Source: Collinsella phocaeensis
Lineage (GTDB): Bacteria; Actinomycetota; Coriobacteriia; Coriobacteriales; Coriobacteriaceae
Assembly (NCBI RefSeq): GCF_900119895.1
Contig: NZ_FQLR01000003.1
Coordinates: 248,001-312,000, forward strand
Direction: 5' to 3'
Length of the DNA stretch: 64,000 nt
Below the pieces are notes generated by a model. It worked only from the letters and a program-made list of their open reading frames with translations, searched no databases and was not told the origin of the DNA. Shown in pieces: positions 24,962 to 31,425 of the stretch. The number at the start of each line of letters is the position of its first letter. The stretch's first letter is position 1. Made by a program: the position numbers and the translations under genes.

Positions 24962-26845
24962 CTACTCGCGGAAACCGTCCTCGAACGGAATCTTCTTGCC
25001 GCCGAGGCGCTTGCCCGCCACCGCCACCGCGGTGCCCACGGCGGACATGCCGGCGGAGACGACCATCGCGATGCTCGCGGCATCGGCAGTCGCCGGCAGG
25101 CGCTCGGGTTCGGTGCTCGATCCGGGAAGCTTCTCGGTGTTCGCATCACCCGACTTGGAGTCGCCGCCCTTGCCTTCCCTATCGTCCGAGGTCTTGTCGT
25201 CCCCGCCCTTCCGGTCGCCCGACCCGGTGTCGCCGCCCGTCGTCGTGTCGCCCTCATCCTTGGACTCGGATCCGCTCTGACCCGCATCGGAGGTGGGCTG
25301 GTTCTGCTGGGAGCTGGACGTCGAGCCATCTTGGCTACTATTCGAGTTGCCGCCGGTGGCGTCCGAAGAAGGCGGCAGGACGTTCTCGCCTGTCGCGCCG
25401 TTGCCCGTGTTCACCTTGTCGTCGGCGTCATCCGAGCCGCTCGAAGAGGAATCGCCCTGGCTCGCATCCCCGTTGGAAGGGGGAACGGGGGTCGGCGCGG
25501 TTTGGCCGCTGCTCGAGCCCTGGTCGGAACCGGACGCGTCCCCAGCACCGGAGTCGGGCTCCGCCTCGCTGCCGGAGCCTTCGCCGTCGGCCGCATGGTC
25601 CCCGTCGGGCGCGGCGGTCGTATCGTCGCCCGCGGAACCGGAGTCCCCGGCCCCGTCGTCCTCCGACGGGGCATCGGCGCTGCCGCCATCGGACTGGGCG
25701 TCATCATCGGCAGCCCCGCCGTTGCTCGGTGCATCGGGCACGACCACGTCGTCCGAAGGCGTGTCCGCGGGCGCGTCGCCGTCCGCGGAATCGCCCTGCT
25801 CGTCGGACTGGTCGCCTGGCTGGGTCTCCGGCTGGGTCGCGGCGTCGCCATCCTGCTCGGCCTCTGCGTCATGCTGGTCGAGATAGGCAAGGCACGTCGC
25901 GCGCTCGCGCTCGTAGCGGTTGCGGTAGCTCTGGGCATACGTCCCGCCGACGTTCTTCACCACGGCGTCGCACAGGGCGTTCACGACCTCGCGGTCGCTC
26001 ATGTCCTCGGAAAGGTTCGCCAGGCGGAAGTACTTCTGGCAGCCGCCGGATCCGAACAGGTTGCACATGCCCCACGCGAGGCCCTTCACGCAGTCGGCGC
26101 GGCCCGAGATGTCGAGCCCGAAACTGTTGCGCAGGATGCGCTCGACGGGCAGATAGTACGCCTGGTAGCCGTAGTTGTCCTGCAACGCGGAGAACTCGGC
26201 GGGATCCTGGTCGTACGCCGCGTACCAGGCGCCCTGGGCGAGCTGGCCGATCTCGGTCAAGCGCTTGGCGGAACGATCGTAGATCTCTCCGGTCCTGAGC
26301 TCATCGGCACGCGCGATGACCGGGGCGAACATGGCGTACTTGGACGAATCGTAGTCATAGCATGCCTGCATGAAGTCGACCAGCGAGTACCGGCGGTCGA
26401 ACTGGTAGAAGCCCATCGCGTTGTAGCCGTCGCCGTAGCTGAAGCCCAGGCGGTAGTTGGAACCGCTCTCGTTCTGGGCGAAGTACTTCATCTCGGAGGA
26501 AAGCGCGGTGGGCGCGATGCGCGTAGAGGAGCGGCTGGAGAGCAGGGAGTTGAGCGAGAGCATCATGATGGAGCCGGTGTCCGCCGGCGCGCTCTCGTAG
26601 TTATCCGCGCGGTCCCAACCGGAAGGCGCGGGAAGCTCCGCGGCTGCCGTCGTATCGCCCATGTCGCCCGTGTCATCAGATGGCGAGCCCTCGCCCGTCC
26701 CCTCGCCGGAAGCGGAGGCGGCCGATGCGTCCTGAACGGCTTCTCCGGTTGATGCGGTTGCAAAGGCGGTTGCCGGGGCGACGGCGGCGCCGAACGCCAA
26801 CGACAGGGCAAGTCCGGCCGCGATGGCCTGATGTCTCGACTCCAT
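24962..26845 (-). CDS. Sortase-type surface protein with lysozyme-like domain
   Basis: The 627-residue protein has a signal peptide (AIAAGLALSLAFGAAVAP). A globular domain at about residues 110-300 contains MKYFAQNESGSNYRLGFSYG and YNAMGFYQF. Its Glu-Ser motif followed by a G-x-x-Q segment resembles lytic transglycosylases. About 220 residues of Asp/Ser/Gly/Pro-rich low complexity follow, then a C-terminal sorting signal RLPATADAAS, a hydrophobic stretch and RLGGKK. The motif is LPATA, not the usual LPxTG, and nine residues follow the basic patch. A role as a wall-anchored muramidase is likely. The ATG at 26845 (GAGGAGG upstream) is clear. Confidence 0.8.
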   Translation of the reverse strand: MESRHQAIAAGLALSLAFGAAVAPATAFATASTGEAVQDASAASASGEGTGEGSPSDDTGDMGDTTAAAELPAPSGWDRADNYESAPADTGSIMMLSLNSLLSSRSSTRIAPTALSSEMKYFAQNESGSNYRLGFSYGDGYNAMGFYQFDRRYSLVDFMQACYDYDSSKYAMFAPVIARADELRTGEIYDRSAKRLTEIGQLAQGAWYAAYDQDPAEFSALQDNYGYQAYYLPVERILRNSFGLDISGRADCVKGLAWGMCNLFGSGGCQKYFRLANLSEDMSDREVVNALCDAVVKNVGGTYAQSYRNRYERERATCLAYLDQHDAEAEQDGDAATQPETQPGDQSDEQGDSADGDAPADTPSDDVVVPDAPSNGGAADDDAQSDGGSADAPSEDDGAGDSGSAGDDTTAAPDGDHAADGEGSGSEAEPDSGAGDASGSDQGSSSGQTAPTPVPPSNGDASQGDSSSSGSDDADDKVNTGNGATGENVLPPSSDATGGNSNSSQDGSTSSSQQNQPTSDAGQSGSESKDEGDTTTGGDTGSGDRKGGDDKTSDDREGKGGDSKSGDANTEKLPGSSTEPERLPATADAASIAMVVSAGMSAVGTAVAVAGKRLGGKKIPFEDGFRE

Positions 26846-27235
26846 GGAGCCTCCTCGGTTCTGGGTCTCCCGCGGGAGATGGTGTGGTTGAGCTACGTTT
26901 GCGCCAGAGCGCGTAAGGATGGTCCCAGTATGACGGATAGGCATCGCGGCAACAACAGAAACCGCGGCGGAATCACGGCGCCTCAACAAACGAACAGGAG
27001 GGACAGGAAAGAACGGCCCCACGGGAAACCCCTCGGAATGCGGACCCATAGCGCCCGGTCGGGCCGCAGGGAAGACCGGGCCCGCTTCGCGCGACCTCGT
27101 CCCGTGCGGCACGCCGGAGGCGCACGCAACGGGCCCCGGCAGCAAAAACGGGTAAGCCGCAAAGCCCACCCGTCTCAGGCAAAGCGCCGCCTGCCCGCGG
27201 CGCGCGACGTCGTTTCCGGACGAGCCCGTCGTCCT
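26846..27235. other. Intergenic stretch without recognised features
   Basis: These 390 bases lie between the surface-protein start and the ilvE stop, both on the minus strand. Open frames run through it on both strands, but they are Arg/Pro-rich and show no start signals or conserved motifs. It should contain the surface-protein promoter and the ilvE terminator; I cannot point to either with confidence. Confidence 0.4.
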
Positions 27236-28276
27236 TTAGCAGATCTTGCAGACCCAGCCGTGCTTATCCTCGACGGAACCGCCCTGGATGCCCGTGAGGG
27301 TCTCGCGCAGGCGCTTCATGACCGGACCGGAGGTCTCGTGGCCGTCGGGGAAGACCACGACCGTCTCGCCGTCGTGAATCTCGCCCACCGGGGAGATGAC
27401 CGCGGCGGTGCCGCACAGGCCGCACTCGACGAAGGCGCCCGAGGTGACCTCGGACCACTCGACGGGCCGCTCGTCCACCGTGATGCCCAGGTCCTGAGCG
27501 ACCTGCACGAGCGAGCGGCGGGTGATGGAGGGCAGGATCGAGTCGGTGTGGGACTTGGGCACCACGAGCGTGCCGTCCTTGGCGACGAACAGCACGTTGG
27601 CGCCGCCGGTCTCCTCCACGTAGGTGCGGGACTCGGAGTCGAGGTAGAGGTTCTCGGCATAGCCCGCGGCGTGCGCGTCCATGCCGGCCTTGAGGCTCAT
27701 GGCGTAGTTGAGGCCAGCCTTGATGTTGCCGGTGCCGTGGGGCGCGGCGCGGTCGTACTTGGAGACGCAGAGCTTGACGGCCGTGTCGCCGCCCTTGAAG
27801 TACGGGCCGACCGGCGTGACGAGGATGCGGAACTGATACTCGTCCGCGGGCTTGACGCCGATGACGTCGCCGGTGGCGATCATGAGCGGTCGCACGTAGA
27901 GCGTGGCGCCCGAGCCGAACGGCGGCACCCACGCGGCGTTGGCCTCGACGACCCGCTTGACGGCCTCGACGAAGCGATCCTGCGGGAAGGCGGGCATCAC
28001 GAGGCGCTCGGCGGAGTCCGCCATGCGCTGTGCGTTCATGTCGGGGCGGAAGCAGACGATGGAGCCGTCCTCGGTGGTATACGCCTTGAGGCCCTCGAAG
28101 ACCTCCTGGCAGTAATGGAAGATGCCCGCGCACTCGGACAGCGTGATGCTGTGATCGGTGGTGAGGCAGCCCTCGTCCCACGCGCCGTCCTTGTAGTTGG
28201 ACACATAGCTGTAATCCGTCTTGCGGTAGCTGAAGTCCAGGTTGCCCCAGTCCAGATCCTTCTTCTCGATACCCAT
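27236..28276 (-). CDS. ilvE: Branched-chain amino acid aminotransferase
   Basis: The 346-residue PLP enzyme is a fold-type IV aminotransferase: YCQEVFEGLKAYTTEDG near the N-terminus, LYVRPLMIAT in the middle, the PLP-lysine in KAGLNYAMSLKAGMDAH, EETGGANVLFV, and the C-terminal VECGLCGTAAVISPVGEI. It transfers the amino group between glutamate and the branched-chain keto acids, the last step of Ile, Leu and Val synthesis or the first of their catabolism. The ATG at 28276 has ATAGGAG upstream. It stands alone. A possible attenuator-like hairpin lies in its leader (about 28320-28356). Confidence 0.94.
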   Translation of the reverse strand: MGIEKKDLDWGNLDFSYRKTDYSYVSNYKDGAWDEGCLTTDHSITLSECAGIFHYCQEVFEGLKAYTTEDGSIVCFRPDMNAQRMADSAERLVMPAFPQDRFVEAVKRVVEANAAWVPPFGSGATLYVRPLMIATGDVIGVKPADEYQFRILVTPVGPYFKGGDTAVKLCVSKYDRAAPHGTGNIKAGLNYAMSLKAGMDAHAAGYAENLYLDSESRTYVEETGGANVLFVAKDGTLVVPKSHTDSILPSITRRSLVQVAQDLGITVDERPVEWSEVTSGAFVECGLCGTAAVISPVGEIHDGETVVVFPDGHETSGPVMKRLRETLTGIQGGSVEDKHGWVCKIC

Positions 28277-28319
28277 GACCGCTCCTATCGGTTCGCCGCA
28301 GAATCAATCGCCCGAAACG

Positions 28320-28356
28320 AGAAACCGAGCTCGCGACGCGGCTCGGCTCCTTCTCG
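28320..28356 (-). promoter_or_regulatory. Leader hairpin upstream of ilvE (possible attenuator)
   Basis: On the minus strand GAGAAGGAGCCGAGC pairs with GCTCGGTTTCTC, with a small internal mismatch. The hairpin lies 44 bases before the start codon and is followed by GTTTCGGG. I see no T-box consensus and no leader peptide, so regulation is only a guess. Confidence 0.3.
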
Positions 28357-28628
28357 AGTTCTACGATTGTACTCCGCTGCAGTGGAGCGGTCGGGCGATT
28401 TAACGGACGGGAAACGTGGCGGGGACCCGGCGATGATCCGACGGGAACAACGGGGCGGAAGGCGCCCGGCGGGGCTTGGGGTGCTCGGCGCGGGCGGCCT
28501 CTCCGCTCAAGCGACCTCGTCGCGCAGGACCCGCCGCGTAGGGCCGCCGAGCAGGCGCCGCAGCTCAGGTCTGCAGCTCAGCCCGCGCCGTTCAGGCCCC
28601 GCGGCGCGGGCGCCATCGTTCAGGCGAC

Positions 28629-28695
28629 CGGACGGTAGCACAGCTGGCAAAAACTTCGCCCAAACCTGAAGTTTTGCCAGCTGTGCTACCGTCCG
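28629..28695 (-). terminator. Exceptionally long hairpin downstream of dedA
   Basis: Arms of 29 and 28 bases (28629-28657 and 28668-28695) pair perfectly except for one extra A, with a 10-base loop. It lies about 90 bases beyond the DedA stop and about 350 bases upstream of ilvE. It probably ends the dedA transcript. Nothing else is supported in the 510-base ilvE-dedA gap. Confidence 0.6.
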
Positions 28696-28786
28696 AAGCG
28701 AGGGGACGCCCGCTGCGCGGGGCAGGACGCCCCCGTGCAGCGTGGAAGCGCCCACCATGCGGCGCCAGACAGCCCTTGCGCGGAGC

Positions 28787-29437
28787 CTACTTGCCCTGCT
28801 GCTCGCGGCGCTTCTGCTCGGCGCGGGCGGGAAGGATGCGGAACTTGATCCACCACGCCACGACGCCCACGGCCACCACGATGATGACGACCTTCACGAT
28901 GTCGGACACCCACTCCGCCTGCGCGGTGATCTGCTCCCAGGCGCCGCCGGCCCAGAAGCCCAGCGCGCACAGGATCGCATTCCACGCGAGCGAGCCCACC
29001 AGGGTGTAGATCGCGAAGCGGACCATGTTCATCTTGGCGGTGCCAGCAGGGATGGAGATAAGGCTTCGCACCACAGGGATGCAGCGGCAGATGAGCACCG
29101 TGATCTGGCCCTTGCGATCGAACCAGCCGATCGCCTTTGCCACGTCGTCGGAATGGAAGCCCAGCATGCGCATGGGCTTGGTATCGAAGAAGCCCTCCAG
29201 GCGCTCCTGGGACAGCAGGCGCCCGATGCCGTAGAGGAAATACGCGCCCACGACCGAGCCGACCGTGGCGGCGGCGATGACGCCCGGGAGCGTCATCGCG
29301 GTCTGGGTGGCGAGGAATCCCGAGAGCGGGAGGATGAGCTCACTGGGAATGGGCGGGAACACGTTCTCGAAAAGGATGAGGCCCGCGACCGCGAGGTAAC
29401 CGAACTGGCTGATGAAGTCGAAGAATGCTTCCTGCAC
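28787..29437 (-). CDS. DedA family membrane protein
   Basis: The 216-residue protein has the DedA/SNARE-associated profile: ENVFPPIPSELILPLSGFLA early, the amphipathic ERLEGFFDTKPMRMLGF, the conserved RCIPVVRSLISIPAGTAKMN segment with essential Arg residues, and about four TM helices with a Lys/Arg-rich cytoplasmic tail. DedA proteins are implicated in lipid carrier (undecaprenyl phosphate or phosphatidylethanolamine) flipping; which applies here is unknown. The GTG at 29437 is chosen because AGAAAGGCG lies 5 to 13 bases upstream. A longer frame running to 30577 is antisense to cysE and is rejected. Confidence 0.9.
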   Translation of the reverse strand: MQEAFFDFISQFGYLAVAGLILFENVFPPIPSELILPLSGFLATQTAMTLPGVIAAATVGSVVGAYFLYGIGRLLSQERLEGFFDTKPMRMLGFHSDDVAKAIGWFDRKGQITVLICRCIPVVRSLISIPAGTAKMNMVRFAIYTLVGSLAWNAILCALGFWAGGAWEQITAQAEWVSDIVKVVIIVVAVGVVAWWIKFRILPARAEQKRREQQGK

Positions 29438-29551
29438 GTCGACGCCTTTCTGAAGGGGTGCATCGTTACGAGCATCTATGGTAGCCGCTACCCGGTGCAT
29501 GCCTCCAAGCTGCACCGAAAGCGCAAAGACCCCGCACGGGGAAGGTCCGCG

Positions 29552-29666
29552 CCGAAGGGGACGAGGCCCTTTTGGCGTGACCGGAGCCTCCGCCGCGCCA
29601 TCTATTCGAGCCCTTGCGCCAAAAGGGTACGTCCCTTTTAGCGCAAGGGCCTGTCCCTTTTGGCAC
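29552..29666. repeat. REP-like variant cluster (AAAAGGGAC family)
   Basis: Two imperfect hairpins lie in the dedA/cysE gap. The first pairs GCCGAAGGG with CCCTTTTGGC near 29552-29576. The second pairs TTGCGCCAAAAGGG (29614-29627) with CCCTTTTAGCGCAA (29633-29646). A further AAGGGCCTGTCCCTTTTGGC follows. The GGG-AC-AGG-CCC core recalls the main REP-like family but is bounded by GCGCCAAAA rather than CCTCAAA. Confidence 0.5.
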
Positions 29667-29775
29667 GTTTTCGGACGCCCTCTCGGACGCGGAGGCGCGA
29701 CGGACGCGGCGACGCACGCTTCGTAACAACCTTGAGACATCTGCCGCACGGGCGCTGTAATCCCTAGCGAAACGC

Positions 29776-29781
29776 TATACT
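29776..29781 (+). promoter_or_regulatory. -10 element of cysE
   Basis: TATACT lies 32 bases before the GTG start of cysE. No good -35 is found at 16-18 bp. Confidence 0.4.
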
Positions 29782-29812
29782 TAACGGACTCAAACGATCG
29801 AAAGGCGACGTC

Positions 29813-30523
29813 GTGAGCTTCATCACCACCATACGCGAGGACATCCGCCGTGTTCAGGAGCAGGACCCTGCCGCGCAGAGCGGCCCGATCATCTTCCTCA
29901 CCTACCCCGGGCTTCACGCAAAATGGATGCACACCCCCGAGCACTGGCTGTGGGAGCACGGCCTGCGCGGACTCGCGCGCGTGCTCTCCCAGACCACGCG
30001 CTTCTTCACCGGCGTCGAGATCCATCCTGCCGCCCAGCTGGGCCGCCGCTTCTTCATCGACCACGCCATGGGCGTAGTCATCGGCGAGACGACCATCGTG
30101 GGCGACGATTGCGTCCTCTACCAGGGCGTCACGCTCGGAGGCACCGGCAACGAGTGCGGAAAGCGCCACCCCACGCTCGGCAACAACGTCACCGTCGGGA
30201 CGGGCGCCAAGGTGCTCGGCAACATCACGATCGGCGACAACGTGCGCATCGGCGGAAACTCCGTCGTGGTGAAAGACGTTCCGAGCGATTCCACCGTCGT
30301 GGGCATCCCGGGCCGCGTGGTGAGGCGCAACGGGTGCCGCGTGATGGAGGAGGAGTTCGATGCGCGCCGGCATCGCGAGAGCATGCCGGATCCCGTGCAC
30401 GAGGCCTCGATGATCAACCGCGAGGGCATCGCCGACAATCTGCGCCGCATCGAAGAGCTCGAGGGCCAGGTCGCCGAGCTGGGCGCGCTCGTGCGGGAGC
30501 TGACGGAGCGCGGGGGCGCGTAG
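29813..30523 (+). CDS. cysE: Serine O-acetyltransferase
   Basis: The 236-residue enzyme has the N-terminal helical SATase segment ([16 protein letters not shown]) and the left-handed beta-helix of hexapeptide repeats: [60 protein letters not shown], and so on. The catalytic Asp/His are in the FIDHAMG segment, and the KRHP loop is conserved. It makes O-acetylserine from serine and acetyl-CoA, the first committed step of cysteine synthesis. The protein ends with a helix, not with the Ile tail that anchors to CysK in enterobacteria. The GTG start at 29813 follows GAAAGGCG. No cysK is adjacent. Confidence 0.94.
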   Translation: MSFITTIREDIRRVQEQDPAAQSGPIIFLTYPGLHAKWMHTPEHWLWEHGLRGLARVLSQTTRFFTGVEIHPAAQLGRRFFIDHAMGVVIGETTIVGDDCVLYQGVTLGGTGNECGKRHPTLGNNVTVGTGAKVLGNITIGDNVRIGGNSVVVKDVPSDSTVVGIPGRVVRRNGCRVMEEEFDARRHRESMPDPVHEASMINREGIADNLRRIEELEGQVAELGALVRELTERGGA

Positions 30524-30590
30524 GCAGCCGCTGGGCGCGGTTTTCCCCTCTTTCGCCCGCATCGCATGGCGCAGCACCGCCCATACGAGT

Positions 30591-30630
30591 GCAGGCCAGA
30601 GGCTGTAAAGCCCCTGGCCTGCTGTTTTTT
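30591..30630 (+). terminator. Intrinsic terminator after cysE
   Basis: A 9-bp stem (30591-30599 with 30614-30622) followed by TGTTTTTT is the best canonical rho-independent terminator in the window. Confidence 0.88.
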
Positions 30631-30632
30631 GA

Positions 30633-30708
30633 TGGTGCCCCCGGGCGGATTCGAACCGTCGACACCCGCTTTAGGAGAGCGGTGCTCTATCCCCTGAGCT
30701 ACGGAGGC
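30633..30708 (-). tRNA. tRNA-Arg (anticodon CCT)
   Basis: The 76-base minus-strand gene folds as a full cloverleaf. The acceptor stem GCCTCCG/CGGGGGC has one G-T pair, the D arm is GCTCAGGGGATAGAGC, the anticodon stem CCGCT/AGCGG encloses loop CTCCTAA (anticodon CCT, reading AGG codons), and the T arm carries TTCGAAT. The 3-prime CCA is encoded. The T stem has one A-C mismatch. It sits just downstream of the convergent cysE terminator and in front of hypA. Confidence 0.95.
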
Positions 30709-30721
30709 AATCTCGAAGATT

Positions 30722-31183
30722 CTAGCACACCGGAGCCGCATCGGCGCTCTCGGAAGGCGCGGGCGCGCGGTTCGCACGCGCACACGCCCGCGCGTCCGCG
30801 CGCACGTCGTCCGCGCCCCCGCCTCCATCCGGCCCCTCGTCCGGCGTGGCGATCTCCTTGATGGTCGTCTCGTTGCCCTGAAGCAGATATGTCCGCTCGC
30901 TTCCGCAGTGGGGGCACGTGCGGCCGTGCTCGACCGTCCCATAGGTCTCCCCGCACACCTCGCAGAACGTGACCGCCGGAATCTCCTCTATGGCCAGCTC
31001 TGCCCCTCGCATGAGGTCGTTTTTCGAGCACGCCCAGTTCCAGCAGTCGGTCAGGTAGCTCGGGATGATGCCCGAGACCTCGCCCAGCTCGAGCGTGACG
31101 CTCGACACGCTGCGCAGGCCGTTCTGCTCCGCCACGCTCTCGACGCTGCGGATGATATGGAAGACGATACCGAGCTCGTGCAT
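30722..31183 (-). CDS. hypA: Hydrogenase nickel-insertion protein HypA
   Basis: The 153-residue protein starts MHELG, giving the Ni-binding His at position 2, and has the zinc-ribbon Cys pairs CEVCG and CPHCG. It should deliver nickel, with HypB, to a NiFe hydrogenase. Usual HypA length is about 115. Here an extra tail of about 40 residues, rich in Gly, Ala, Asp and Arg, follows ETTIKEI, and it ends in Cys. AAGGAGGTG precedes the ATG at 31183. No hydrogenase structural gene or hypCDEF lies in the window, so targets must be elsewhere. The gene follows the oxidoreductase gene on the same strand after a REP-like pair. Confidence 0.9.
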   Translation of the reverse strand: MHELGIVFHIIRSVESVAEQNGLRSVSSVTLELGEVSGIIPSYLTDCWNWACSKNDLMRGAELAIEEIPAVTFCEVCGETYGTVEHGRTCPHCGSERTYLLQGNETTIKEIATPDEGPDGGGGADDVRADARACARANRAPAPSESADAAPVC

Positions 31184-31204
31184 GCAGCACCTCCTTATCG
31201 AAAC

Positions 31205-31411
31205 CCTCAAATAAGGGACAGGCACCGATTTGAGGTCGACGGATCGGCCGGGAACGGAGCCGCGAACAAGCCGGGCCGGGTGCTCCGGCGTCACCCCTCT
31301 CCAAAAAGGCGCACGCCCCCACTTGAGCACAGGGCCGCCGGGGCGGCCCCGCGTTTCGCCCGCAGCCCCTTCGAGCCCCGCCTCAAAAAGGTGCCTGTCC
31401 CCTTTTTGAGG
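31205..31411. repeat. REP-like cluster B
   Basis: A forward unit (31205-31235, core GGGACAGGCACC) and a reverse unit (31381-31411, core GGTGCCTGTCCCC) flank 145 bases in the hypA/oxidoreductase gap. Both units are bounded by CCTCAAA and TTTGAGG. No gene is supported between them. Confidence 0.8.
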
Positions 31412-31425
31412 CGGGGCGGAATGGG

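Noticed and set aside
28277-28440. T-box riboswitch before ilvE
   Set aside because: No T-box consensus (AGGGTGGNACCGCG) or specifier loop is found; only a simple hairpin remains.
26831-28669. Long plus-strand frame over ilvE and the surface-protein promoter
   Set aside because: It is antisense to a clear ilvE gene, low in conserved motifs and has no ribosome binding site.
31205-31411. Peptides such as KGDRHRFEA in several open frames as a repeated protein motif
   Set aside because: They are simple translations of the REP-like DNA units, not real proteins.
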